A DNA stretch of 34,974 nucleotides from Flavobacteriaceae bacterium (GTDB taxonomy: Bacteria; Bacteroidota; Bacteroidia; Flavobacteriales; Flavobacteriaceae), in the NCBI GenBank assembly GCA_030621915.1, contig JAUXGV010000005.1:1-34974 (forward strand), in the 5' to 3' direction. The translations under genes were made by a program, and so were the position numbers. Below the pieces are notes generated by a model. The model did not search any database. It was not told the origin of the DNA and saw nothing but the letters and a program-made list of their open reading frames with translations. Positions 24,737-33,531 of this stretch are shown one piece after another (the first letter of the stretch is position 1; every line of letters starts with the position of its first letter).

Positions 24737-25528
24737 TTATCTTTTAAGACTATCAGAAATTTCACAAACCGGAATCGGATCCATTTTGTGCTTGTTTGCT
24801 TTATTTAGACGAGTATAGATATTCAAAACTTCTTTTTTTCGCCCATCAAAATCAACAGAAGATTTGCCTTCCTCAACCATTTGCATGGCCCATTCCAACT
24901 CGGGATAGGATGCTCCAATTTGATCTTCATCAGTGCGATCATCACCCCATAAACCATCTGTAGGAGCAGCTTCAAGAATTTCTTGATTTATTCCTAAATA
25001 AGCAGCTAGTTCATAAACCTCAGTTTTTATCAAATCGGCAATTGGACTCAAATCAACACCACCATCTCCATATTTTGTATAAAAACCAATACCAAAATCT
25101 TCAACTTTATTTCCCGTTCCAGCAACCAAATATCCCTTTAATGCGGCAAAATAATATAGAGAACTCATCCTTAATCTTGCACGTGTATTGGCCAATGTCA
25201 TGAATTCTGTTTCTTCACTTTCCACATCTGGAAAGGCGTCTACCAAACTATCAAATACAGGTGTTAAATTAACTTGTGTTAAACTCACCTTGTTATAGTT
25301 TTTTTGCAACCAGTTAATATGATTTCTTGCCCGGCTTACTTGAGTGCTTTCCTGATGTATTGGCATTTCTAAGCACAATAAGTCAAGTCCTGTTTTAGCA
25401 CAGAGAGTAGAAGTTAATGCTGAATCAATTCCGCCTGAAATTCCTATTACAAAGCCCTTAGCACCAGCCGATTTTGCGTAATCTTTTAACCACTTTACAA
25501 TGTGATTTGTTACCTTTTCTGCATTCAT
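24737..25528 (-). CDS. nadE: Ammonia-dependent NAD synthetase
   Basis: The 263-residue enzyme amidates nicotinate adenine dinucleotide to NAD using ATP and ammonia. The PP-loop SGGIDS is at residues 31-36, and TGNKVEDFGIGFYTKYGDGG (from about 137) matches the family's deamido-NAD and ATP-binding region. There is no N-terminal glutaminase domain, so free ammonia is the expected nitrogen source. It is convergent and almost contiguous with the GT-C gene, with no room for an intergenic terminator. Divergent gldB starts 66 bp away. A TATTTTTG at 25567-25560 is a possible -7 box. Confidence 0.95.
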   Translation of the reverse strand: MNAEKVTNHIVKWLKDYAKSAGAKGFVIGISGGIDSALTSTLCAKTGLDLLCLEMPIHQESTQVSRARNHINWLQKNYNKVSLTQVNLTPVFDSLVDAFPDVESEETEFMTLANTRARLRMSSLYYFAALKGYLVAGTGNKVEDFGIGFYTKYGDGGVDLSPIADLIKTEVYELAAYLGINQEILEAAPTDGLWGDDRTDEDQIGASYPELEWAMQMVEEGKSSVDFDGRKKEVLNIYTRLNKANKHKMDPIPVCEISDSLKR

Positions 25529-25544
25529 ATTGAAAGTATTTATC

Positions 25545-25552
25545 TAAATTTG
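25545..25552 (+). promoter_or_regulatory. -7 box of gldB
   Basis: TAAATTTG matches TAnnTTTG and lies 42 bp before the TTG start at 25595. No TTG occurs at the proper -33 distance, so only the -7 half is supported. Confidence 0.45.
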
Positions 25553-25594
25553 CCAAGCACAAAAATATTAAAATTAAACTTAAATACTTTATAA

Positions 25595-26578
25595 TTGATT
25601 CCTGTTAAATTAAAACCATTTAAAATTATCTTTTTTTTATTTTTAATATCAATTACACATACAAGCTGTGACAAAGATGCTATCAATAAAGTTGACATTA
25701 GTGATATTGAAGTTACAACTGATGTAGAACGATTTGACGAATTATTTTATACAACAGATCCTGAGAATCTTAGTAATCTAAAACAAAAGTTTCCTTATTT
25801 ATTTCCAAAATCAAATCCGGATAGTGTATGGATAAATAAAATGCAGAACAAAGATGAGCAAGCCCTTTTTGAAGAATCACAAAAATTGTATGCAGATTTT
25901 ACCGATGAATCACAAAAAATAAATTCTTTATTTAAGCATATAAAATATTACTATCCTAATTTCAATGAACCAAAAGTCATAACAATTTTAACCAATGTTG
26001 ATTATAATAGCAATGTGATATTAGCTGATAGTTTGTTGTTTGTTTCTTTGGATATTTTTTTAGGAAAGGATAATCAAGTTTATAGTGAGTTTCCAAACTA
26101 TATCAAGCAAAACTATACAAAAGAACATCTTATTGTAGCGGTTGCAAATAAATTTAGTGAACAGTACATATCACCATTGGCATTTAAAAGTTTTGTTGCA
26201 AGAATGGTTCAGGCTGGAAAAAAAATGGCTCTAACTCAATCATTTTTGCCCAACATTGAAAGAGTTGAAATCATAGGCTATACGGATGATCAATATGGTT
26301 GGGCAGAAAATAGTGAAATTGAAATTTGGAAATATTTTATGCAGAATGAGATGTTGTACGATACAAATCCACAGTTATCATCCCGTTTTATTGAAGAAGC
26401 GCCATTTTCAAAATTTTTTTTAGAGGTTGATAAAGATTCACCGGGTAGAATCGGAACTTGGTTTGGCTGGCAGATTGTTGATTCCTATCTAAAAAACAAT
26501 GATACATCAATTCAAAAAGTTATGTTAATGGACAATGAAGAAATTTTCAAAAAATCAAAATACAAACCAAAGAAGTAA
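25595..26578 (+). CDS. gldB: Gliding motility lipoprotein GldB, TTG start
   Basis: The 327-residue protein is anchored by an N-terminal lipid: positive charges, a hydrophobic core and HTSC with Cys25. The body matches GldB, with VERFDELFY, LKQKFPYLFP and VDKDSPGRIGTWFGWQIV. GldB is required for gliding in Flavobacterium johnsoniae and is linked to the T9SS/gliding apparatus; its exact role is unclear. The start is unusual: an in-frame TAA lies directly before the TTG at 25595, and there is no in-frame ATG before the lipobox. TTG is therefore the only standard start that keeps the signal peptide. gldC follows, as in other flavobacteria. Confidence 0.9.
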   Translation: MIPVKLKPFKIIFFLFLISITHTSCDKDAINKVDISDIEVTTDVERFDELFYTTDPENLSNLKQKFPYLFPKSNPDSVWINKMQNKDEQALFEESQKLYADFTDESQKINSLFKHIKYYYPNFNEPKVITILTNVDYNSNVILADSLLFVSLDIFLGKDNQVYSEFPNYIKQNYTKEHLIVAVANKFSEQYISPLAFKSFVARMVQAGKKMALTQSFLPNIERVEIIGYTDDQYGWAENSEIEIWKYFMQNEMLYDTNPQLSSRFIEEAPFSKFFLEVDKDSPGRIGTWFGWQIVDSYLKNNDTSIQKVMLMDNEEIFKKSKYKPKK

Positions 26579-26590
26579 TGATTTTATTTT

Positions 26591-26606
26591 TCCTGGATTA
26601 ACAGGA
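26591..26606. repeat. Short hairpin between gldB and gldC
   Basis: TCCTG and CAGGA (5 bp) enclose GATTAA, 13 bp after the gldB stop codon. No T run follows on the plus strand, so it is more likely an mRNA processing or stability element, or chance, than a terminator. It does not separate the two genes clearly. Confidence 0.3.
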
Positions 26607-26689
26607 TAATTAATCTACATTGAATAATTATTAACAAGATTCCTGTTCCCGATAGTGATTGGTACGGAGGAATGATAGAAAATAATAGA

Positions 26690-27025
26690 ATGGCAATAAA
26701 ACACAGTTCAGAAATAAAAATAAAGGTAGCTTTAGATGAAAATAAAATTCCTGAAAAATTAACTTGGTCTGCAGATGATGGGAATATCAAGAACAAACCA
26801 TCTAAAGCAATGTTACTTTCGGTATGGGATCAGAAAAGTAAAGATACGTATAAAATCAATTTATGGACTAAGGATATGCCTGTTGATGAAATGAAACAGT
26901 TTTTTCATCAAACTTTAATTTCAATGGCAGATTCCTTTGAAATGGCTACAAATGATGAGAAGATGAGCGCAACTATGCGTGATTTTTGTGATTATTTTGC
27001 TGAAAAACTGGAATTGAAGAAATAG
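26690..27025 (+). CDS. gldC: Gliding motility protein GldC
   Basis: This is a 111-residue soluble cytoplasmic protein. The blocks WSADDG, AMLLSVWD, LWTKDMPVDEMKQFFHQTL and ATMRDFCDYFAEKL match GldC closely. In F. johnsoniae gldC lies with gldB and is helpful but not essential for gliding. The start at 26690 gives MAIKHSSEIK, the usual GldC N-terminus. An in-frame ATG at 26672 would add six residues; a GGAGG just before it is too close to serve it but sits 19 bp before the chosen start, so it probably has no role. Confidence 0.92.
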   Translation: MAIKHSSEIKIKVALDENKIPEKLTWSADDGNIKNKPSKAMLLSVWDQKSKDTYKINLWTKDMPVDEMKQFFHQTLISMADSFEMATNDEKMSATMRDFCDYFAEKLELKK

Positions 27026-27067
27026 TATTTATTTGTTATTCACTTATCAATACTTAAAATTCTTTTT

Positions 27068-29872
27068 ATGAAAACCATTGCTCAAATATTATTTCTATTG
27101 ATTATGACCTCTTGTAGTCTTGAAAAGGATGCAAAAGAAGAATCTGTGTGGATAATTTCTGCGCCTAGTGGAGATGAATTAACAAAAATTGATAAGAAAG
27201 GAAAAACTGTTATACCAAATGGGAGATATATATCACCGGCCGGAAAAAGTATTTTAACCGCACCACATCCGTATGGGCTAACCCTGAGCCCAAATGGAAA
27301 TATTGCTGTTACATCAAATTCAGGAACCAATCCTTTGTCAATTACTATTGTTAGAAATATTTTATCTGAAATTCCGGAAGTGCAGCAAGTTCCTCCTGGC
27401 CCATCAACTGATGATGGTGTTTTAGCTTCCGTATTTATGGGATTGGCTATCTCTCCTGATAATCAGACTATTTATGTAGCCGGCGGACAAGAGAATAAAA
27501 TCTATTTATTTGACGTATCCAGCGGTGATCAAAAAGGATTTATTGATTGTTCTGATCAATCTGAGTTCGTGGATTACTCTCACGGCTATATTGGAGATTT
27601 GGAATTGTCAAAAGATGGTGAAACAATTTATGCAGTGGATCAAATTGGATTTAGAATGGTTATAATTGATACGGAGACTGGGACAGTAAAACACTCAGTT
27701 CCAGTAGGAAGATATCCTTTTGGAATATGCATATCTCCTGATGAAAAAAAAGTATATATAGCCAATGTGGGTATGTTCGAATATTCCTTTATCAAGGAAA
27801 GCAAAGAAAAAAATGCCAAGATAAAAACAGTTGATTATCCTGTTTATGCTTATGGCTCAGAGGAAATGAAAGAAGGAATTGAAAATGATACCATTTCAAT
27901 TGCCGGTTTAGGTGATGTAAATGCGATTGAGGCCTTTTCTGTATTTACGGTAAATATTGACGATCCTTCAAATCCGAAAGTTGTGTCTAAAATCAAAACC
28001 GGACATTTGGTAGGTGCTTTGGTTGAAGGAATTCCAGCTGTTGGCGGATCAAGTCCAAATTCAATTGTAGCAACAAATGAATTTGTTTATGTGAGTAATG
28101 GGACCAATGATAATATTTCAGTTATCTCAGTTGAAAAAGACACGATTGTAAAGACCATATATGTAAAACCAGATAAAAGAATAAAACAATTTAGAGGGGT
28201 AATTCCTTTTGGTTTGGCATTGAGTCCTGATCAAAAAAGATTATATGTTGCAGAATCAGGAATCAATGCCATAGGGATAATCAATACTTCAGATTCCAAG
28301 GTCATTGGGCATATCCCTACAGGATGGTTTCCTTCTAAGATTGAGGTAAGTAAAGATGGAAAAAAATTGATCGTTACAAATGCTAAAGGATATGGAAGTG
28401 GTCCAAACGGAGGAGCTGATTTTGAAAGGGGACCGGAAGGTAGTTATATTGGTTCTTTAATGAAAGGAACCATTCAGATAGTTGATATTCCAACAGACGA
28501 GGAATTGAAGAATATGACACAAGAAGTTATTTCTAATAATTTTAAGTTTACTAAAAGTTCAGACACCATATTTAATAAACGTAAAAATAATCCGATTCCA
28601 TTGTACCCAGGCGAGAAAGAAAGTCCTATCAAACATATAGTATTCATATCCAAAGAAAATCGAACATATGATGAAGTATTTGGTCAGATTCAAAAGGGAA
28701 ATGGTGACCCCACACTGGCAAGATATGGCCGGAATGCTACATTTACAAATGGAGAAAAGACGGATACCATATCCAATGTAACGGTAATGACAAATCATTT
28801 GTCATTGGCCAAATATTTTGCGATTGCTGATAATTTTTATGTGGATGCTGATGTGTCTGCCGATGGCCATCGATGGTTGGTGAATACCTACCCAAATGAA
28901 TGGTGTGAAACATCAACAGCTGCTAGTTATGGAGGTAATCGAAGTTTTAAGGAAGATTCAAAAGCTCCGGGAGTTTTTGCCATGAATGGTGCCGCAGGAG
29001 CAATTTATCCTGAAGATTATAATGAAGCAGGATCTATGTGGGATCATTTGGAACGAAATAATATTGATTTCTATAATTTTGGTTTTAGTGTAATGTTCGA
29101 ACCAGCTCTCTACAAGTCTGAATACAAATATTCAGGGATTCACCAATATGTGAATTACCCAATGCCACAACCACTTTTTGAGCGAACTTCAAAAACGTTT
29201 CCTACCTATAATATGGCAATTCCTGATCAATTTAGAATAGATCAATTCATCAAAGAATTTGATGAAAAATGGATAGATGGTCAAGAAGAAATGCCCAAGT
29301 TTTTAACTGTAATTATTCCCAATGATCACGGGGCCAGGGATAGGCCTGACGCTGGATATCCTTTTAGGGAAAGTTATATGGCGGATAATGATTTGGCATT
29401 GGGACGGATTGTTGAATATTTATCAAGTACACCTTATTGGGAAAATATGTTAATTGTAGTAACCGAGGATGATGCTCAAAACGGAGTGGATCATGTTGAT
29501 GCCCATAGAAGTTTATTAATGATGATATCACCTTGGGTAAAAAAAGATTATGTCAGTCACGGTCATTATAGTTTTGGAAGTATATTTAAATCCTTCTGGA
29601 ATATATTGGAAATGCCCTATTTGAATCAATATGATGCAGGGGCAACTGATTTAAGTGACTTTTTTGTTGAAAGTCCAAATTTAACACCATATCACGCCGT
29701 TGATATTGATTATGATATTTTCGATCCTCAAAAGGCCTTGGATCCATATGATGAAAAATTTGATTGGAAAGCTGTTGAGGAATCTCCTCAAATTGATAAT
29801 GTAGAAGATATGTTTAAAGAAAGTAAGGAACAGGATGAGTTTCGCTTGAAAAATAGAGAGAAAGAAAAATAA
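27068..29872 (+). CDS. Lipoprotein with YVTN beta-propeller and phosphoesterase domain
   Basis: The 934-residue protein has a lipoprotein signal (LIMTSC, Cys16). Residues about 25-480 hold repeated blades of the YVTN/YncE type, such as LSPNGNIAVTSN, ISPDNQTIYVAGG, ISPDEKKVYIAN and LSPDQKRLYVAE. From about residue 515 a phosphoesterase-family (PF04185) domain follows: HIVFISKENRTYDEVFGQ around 525, DNFYVDADVSADGHRW, NDHGARDRPDAGYPFRE around 752 and TEDDAQNGVDHVDAHRS around 800. These Asp/His clusters resemble the metal-dependent acid phosphatase and phospholipase C group. It probably acts at the cell surface or in the periplasm on a phosphoester; the substrate is unknown. It follows gldC by 42 bp, with no promoter-like box seen. 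Confidence 0.88.
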   Translation: MKTIAQILFLLIMTSCSLEKDAKEESVWIISAPSGDELTKIDKKGKTVIPNGRYISPAGKSILTAPHPYGLTLSPNGNIAVTSNSGTNPLSITIVRNILSEIPEVQQVPPGPSTDDGVLASVFMGLAISPDNQTIYVAGGQENKIYLFDVSSGDQKGFIDCSDQSEFVDYSHGYIGDLELSKDGETIYAVDQIGFRMVIIDTETGTVKHSVPVGRYPFGICISPDEKKVYIANVGMFEYSFIKESKEKNAKIKTVDYPVYAYGSEEMKEGIENDTISIAGLGDVNAIEAFSVFTVNIDDPSNPKVVSKIKTGHLVGALVEGIPAVGGSSPNSIVATNEFVYVSNGTNDNISVISVEKDTIVKTIYVKPDKRIKQFRGVIPFGLALSPDQKRLYVAESGINAIGIINTSDSKVIGHIPTGWFPSKIEVSKDGKKLIVTNAKGYGSGPNGGADFERGPEGSYIGSLMKGTIQIVDIPTDEELKNMTQEVISNNFKFTKSSDTIFNKRKNNPIPLYPGEKESPIKHIVFISKENRTYDEVFGQIQKGNGDPTLARYGRNATFTNGEKTDTISNVTVMTNHLSLAKYFAIADNFYVDADVSADGHRWLVNTYPNEWCETSTAASYGGNRSFKEDSKAPGVFAMNGAAGAIYPEDYNEAGSMWDHLERNNIDFYNFGFSVMFEPALYKSEYKYSGIHQYVNYPMPQPLFERTSKTFPTYNMAIPDQFRIDQFIKEFDEKWIDGQEEMPKFLTVIIPNDHGARDRPDAGYPFRESYMADNDLALGRIVEYLSSTPYWENMLIVVTEDDAQNGVDHVDAHRSLLMMISPWVKKDYVSHGHYSFGSIFKSFWNILEMPYLNQYDAGATDLSDFFVESPNLTPYHAVDIDYDIFDPQKALDPYDEKFDWKAVEESPQIDNVEDMFKESKEQDEFRLKNREKEK

Positions 29873-29920
29873 TTCTATTTAATCAATTGGTTTAGAACAA
29901 TAATTTGAATTGTTATTAAT

Positions 29921-31051
29921 TTACTTTTTAAAATTTAAAATTTTGTGGATGATAGATTTATAATCTGATTCGTTATTTACAAAATCCAGATCTGAAACAT
30001 CTATGATTAAGGTATTCAAACTTTCTCTGGTTTTAATAAAATTTATATAGCCCTGATGGATTTGATTTAAATATTTGGGTTGAATATTTTGTTCATATTC
30101 TCTTCCGCGTTTTTTAATATTTTCTAATAACCTTTCTGTATTTTGATATAGGTAAACATAGATATCCGGTTTGGAAATTTCTTTGTAAATAATATCAAAC
30201 ATTTTCCTGTACAAATTAAATTCTTCCTTAGCCAAAGTAACTTGTGCAAAAATGAGTGATTTGAAAATGAAATAATCCGAGACAATAAAATTTTTAAATA
30301 AATCAAATTGTGCCAAACCATCTGATAATTGGTTGTAACGATCAGCCAAAAAACTCATCTCTAAAGTAAAAGCATAACGATCTTTATCCTCATAAAATTT
30401 TGGTAAAAATGGATTGTCAGCAAATCGTTCTAAAACCAACCTTGCATTGAAATCATCGCCAATTTTATTAGCAAGTGAAGTTTTGCCTGAACCTATATTG
30501 CCCTCAATAGCTATATAATTAAATTTTTCAACCAAAGAAATTGGTCGAACTAGTTTTAATTCAATAAGGTTAATTTCTGTTTCATCTTTGCAATTATTTA
30601 AACAATATGTTATTGTTTTTTTTGCAATAGGATGGATGATATTTGGAGCTATTTCGGATAGTGGAACCAAAACAAACTTTCTTTCCAGCATTCTAGGATG
30701 GGGAACTTTTAAATGATTATAAAAAATAATTTCATTGTCAAAAAGCAAAATATCAATATCAATATTTCGGTCGGAATAAGTTGAAGAACCCTTCCTTTCT
30801 CTTCCCAATTCATTTTCAATATGGAGTATTGTTTCAATTAATTTTTCAGGATTTAAACTGGTTGAAACTTCAATGCAAATATTATAAAAACAACTACTTT
30901 CAAAACCCCAGGATTTGGTTTCGTAAATAGAAGATGTTTTTTTCAAATGCCCAATCTGATCTCCAATATAATTGAGAGCCAATTGCAAATTTTTGAACTT
31001 GTCACCCGTGTTACTTCCAAGGGATAAATATGTTGTCCGAACGATTTTCAT
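29921..31051 (-). CDS. folK: Fusion of HPPK (FolK) and deoxynucleoside kinase
   Basis: The 376-residue protein has two domains. Residues 1-165 are 6-hydroxymethyl-7,8-dihydropterin pyrophosphokinase: YLSLGSNTGDK (from 8), DRNIDIDILLF (94-104) and PHPRMLERKFVLVPL (117-131). It prepares the pterin for joining to p-aminobenzoate in folate synthesis. Residues about 177-376 are a dNK-type kinase: P-loop GNIGSGKT (184-191), ERFADNPFL (208-216) and LADRYNQ. It phosphorylates deoxynucleosides for salvage. There is no stop or frameshift at the joint, so this is a true fusion; as far as I recall, flavobacterial genomes commonly have it. It is divergent from sppA (114 bp between starts). Confidence 0.93.
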   Translation of the reverse strand: MKIVRTTYLSLGSNTGDKFKNLQLALNYIGDQIGHLKKTSSIYETKSWGFESSCFYNICIEVSTSLNPEKLIETILHIENELGRERKGSSTYSDRNIDIDILLFDNEIIFYNHLKVPHPRMLERKFVLVPLSEIAPNIIHPIAKKTITYCLNNCKDETEINLIELKLVRPISLVEKFNYIAIEGNIGSGKTSLANKIGDDFNARLVLERFADNPFLPKFYEDKDRYAFTLEMSFLADRYNQLSDGLAQFDLFKNFIVSDYFIFKSLIFAQVTLAKEEFNLYRKMFDIIYKEISKPDIYVYLYQNTERLLENIKKRGREYEQNIQPKYLNQIHQGYINFIKTRESLNTLIIDVSDLDFVNNESDYKSIIHKILNFKK

Positions 31052-31092
31052 CTTAATAAATGCAAAGAAAATAAAACAAATGGATAAAAGTT

Positions 31093-31100
31093 TATATTTG
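31093..31100 (+). promoter_or_regulatory. -7 box of sppA
   Basis: TATATTTG matches TAnnTTTG on the plus strand, 65 bp upstream of the sppA ATG. No -33 TTG is found at the proper distance. Confidence 0.4.
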
Positions 31101-31165
31101 CATTCATATTTTTAGTTATTGTAACATTCAGGTGCAATTTTCGTCAAATTAGAAAACAGATTTAA

Positions 31166-32932
31166 ATGACATTTTTAAGAGAATTATTGGCAGTTATTTT
31201 AGGAGTATTCATCTCATGCTTTATTATGTTTATGGTATTGATGGCAGTTGGAACTGCGATTCGATCTTCCTTTGGAGAAGTAACAGATATAAAAGTAAAA
31301 AGCAATTCTGTATTAACCTTGAAATTTGAGGAACCCATAAAAGATTATGCCCCGAGAAGTTCAGATCCTTTTAACGAATTGCTAGGCTTGAGAAATAAAA
31401 GAATGGGCCTGAATAGCGTCATCAATGCCATTGAAAATGCTAAATATGATGATAATATTATTGGAATCAGTATTGAAGCCATGCAATTAAAAGCAGGCAT
31501 AGCTCAAACACAATCTATTCGAGACAAGCTGTATGAATTTAAGGAGTCAGGGAAGTTTATTACAGCCTATTCAGACTATTATGATCAAAAAAATTATTAT
31601 TTGAGTTCAGTGGCAGATTCTATTTACGTAAACTCGGTTGGTGGTATTGATTTTAAGGGATTAGGTGGGTCAATGTTGTATTTTAAGGATTTTCAAGATA
31701 AGTATGGTGTAAAAATGGAGGTGATACGTCATGGAAAATATAAAAGTGCGGTTGAGCCATTTTTGAGCAATGAAATGAGTGATGCGAATAGAGAGCAAAC
31801 ACAAGCTTTTTTAAATTCGATTTGGGGTGAAATAGTTGATGATGTTGCCGAAAGCAGGAATAAAACTAATGAAGAAATTAATTATTTAGCTGATGAACTA
31901 TTAGTGAGAAATCCGGACTTGGCCAGAGAAAACAATATGATTACGAGTCAATTATTTCGAGATGAATATGAAGATATACTTAAAGATTTGGCAGGAATTT
32001 ACAAGAAAGATGATTTGAATAAGTTAAAATTAGCAGATTATATAAGCTCAGGTAAGGGTAGGATTAGCTCAACAGCGCAAGATAGAATTGCTGTTATTTA
32101 TGCTCAAGGTGAAATTAGGTTTGGAACAGGTGATGAAAATGTTATTGGTCAGGAAATGATTATAAAGGCTCTGAAAAAAGCAAGAAAATCAAAACAAATA
32201 AAGGCAATTGTTTTTAGAGTCAATTCTCCGGGGGGAAGTGCCTTGGCGTCTGATTTAATTTGGAGAGAATTGGAAGTTACTAAAAAAGAAAAACCTTTGG
32301 TGGTTTCCATGGGAAATATGGCTGCTTCAGGAGGTTATTATATATCCTGTAATGCCGATAAAATTATAGCTGAACCCACTACCATCACGGGTAGTATAGG
32401 TGTTTTTGGAATGTTACCAAATATGAGTGGGCTCTCAGAAAAATTGGGCATTCATGTACAACAAATTGGAACTAATAAACAATCTGTTGGTTATAGTCCT
32501 TTTAAACCTATTTCAGAAGAATTTTATGATGTGACCAAAGAAGGGGTAGAAAGGGTTTATACAACTTTTGTAGAGCGGGTTGCTGAAGGAAGGAATATGA
32601 CTTTTGATGAAGTTGATAATATAGCACAAGGAAGAGTTTGGACAGGCAAGGAGGCGCTTGAAAAAGGATTGGTTGATGAATTAGGTGGCTTGGAGGATGC
32701 TATTTCTGTAGCCGCTGAATTGGCCGAAATAGATGCTTATAGAATTAGAAATTACCCTGATTATGAATCAGATTTTAAAGATTTATTCAAATCACCCTTT
32801 AGTAATACAACAAAAAATTTATTAAAAAAAGAATTAGGTTTTGAGAATTATAGAATATATGAAAGTCTAAAACAGATAACACAGTTTAAGGGAATTCAAG
32901 CCAGATTGCCATTTGTTATCGAAATAAATTAG
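31166..32932 (+). CDS. sppA: Signal peptide peptidase SppA, 67-kDa type
   Basis: The 588-residue membrane-anchored serine protease degrades released signal peptides in the periplasm. One N-terminal membrane helix spans residues about 7-30. Two ClpP/crotonase-like halves follow. The catalytic dyad is visible as Lys193 in HGKYKSAVEPF and Ser388 in GNMAASGGYYIS, the same arrangement as the long E. coli SppA, where Lys and Ser come from different halves. NSPGGSALASD and TTITGSIGVFG are conserved. It is divergent from the folK-dNK fusion; the GNAT gene follows 16 bp later in the same direction. Confidence 0.95.
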   Translation: MTFLRELLAVILGVFISCFIMFMVLMAVGTAIRSSFGEVTDIKVKSNSVLTLKFEEPIKDYAPRSSDPFNELLGLRNKRMGLNSVINAIENAKYDDNIIGISIEAMQLKAGIAQTQSIRDKLYEFKESGKFITAYSDYYDQKNYYLSSVADSIYVNSVGGIDFKGLGGSMLYFKDFQDKYGVKMEVIRHGKYKSAVEPFLSNEMSDANREQTQAFLNSIWGEIVDDVAESRNKTNEEINYLADELLVRNPDLARENNMITSQLFRDEYEDILKDLAGIYKKDDLNKLKLADYISSGKGRISSTAQDRIAVIYAQGEIRFGTGDENVIGQEMIIKALKKARKSKQIKAIVFRVNSPGGSALASDLIWRELEVTKKEKPLVVSMGNMAASGGYYISCNADKIIAEPTTITGSIGVFGMLPNMSGLSEKLGIHVQQIGTNKQSVGYSPFKPISEEFYDVTKEGVERVYTTFVERVAEGRNMTFDEVDNIAQGRVWTGKEALEKGLVDELGGLEDAISVAAELAEIDAYRIRNYPDYESDFKDLFKSPFSNTTKNLLKKELGFENYRIYESLKQITQFKGIQARLPFVIEIN

Positions 32933-32948
32933 GCATTAATATCCTCAT

Positions 32949-33491
32949 ATGAAATTTTTACTTCATGGTCAGGAAACAAAAAGACTTAAATTTAGAAAAA
33001 TAAATCCTTCTGATTTTAACATTTGGTTAAAGTTTTATGAAGATCCTAAAACTTCTTTATATTGGGTTTCAGAAGATCGATCACCTATAATAAAATGCGA
33101 AAATTGGTATAGTAAACAAAAATATCGCTATAACAATGATTATGGAGGAATGAATGTGTTGATTGAAAAGTCAAGTGGAGAAATAATTGGACATAGTGGA
33201 ATATTAGTTCAAATGGTTGATGGAAAAGAAGAACTCGAAATAGCATATTCTCTGTTGCCTGAATTTTGGAATCAGGGTTATGCTATAGAAGCGGCTGCAA
33301 AATGTAAAGATTTTGCCTTTGAAAATGATTTTTCTCAATCTCTAATTTCAATCATAAGTCTTTCAAATATTCCTTCTCAGAAAGTGGCTCTTAAAAATGG
33401 AATGAGGATTACACAAAGTACTTCTTATAATGGAAATAAAGTAAATATCTTTAGAATCAATAAAACAGATTGGGAAAATTATATTGATTAA
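32949..33491 (+). CDS. GNAT-family N-acetyltransferase, RimJ/RimL-like
   Basis: The 180-residue protein has the GNAT order. It opens with ETKRLKFRKINPSDF, as in RimJ/RimL-like acetyltransferases. IIGHSGILV and LEIAYSLLPEFWNQGYAIEAA follow, where NQGYA is the acetyl-CoA pyrophosphate-binding loop. NIPSQKVALKNGMR, the usual final helix, closes the fold. It uses acetyl-CoA to acetylate an amine, which might be a protein N-terminus, an antibiotic or a metabolite. The acceptor cannot be read from the sequence. It is 16 bp after sppA and probably cotranscribed with it. Confidence 0.88.
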   Translation: MKFLLHGQETKRLKFRKINPSDFNIWLKFYEDPKTSLYWVSEDRSPIIKCENWYSKQKYRYNNDYGGMNVLIEKSSGEIIGHSGILVQMVDGKEELEIAYSLLPEFWNQGYAIEAAAKCKDFAFENDFSQSLISIISLSNIPSQKVALKNGMRITQSTSYNGNKVNIFRINKTDWENYID

Positions 33492-33531
33492 AATTAAATC
33501 AATTATCTACTCATTTTATTACAATGTTCAT

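Noticed and set aside
26584-26796. Minus-strand frame over the gldB-gldC junction
   Set aside because: It runs across the GldC start and shows no family resemblance.
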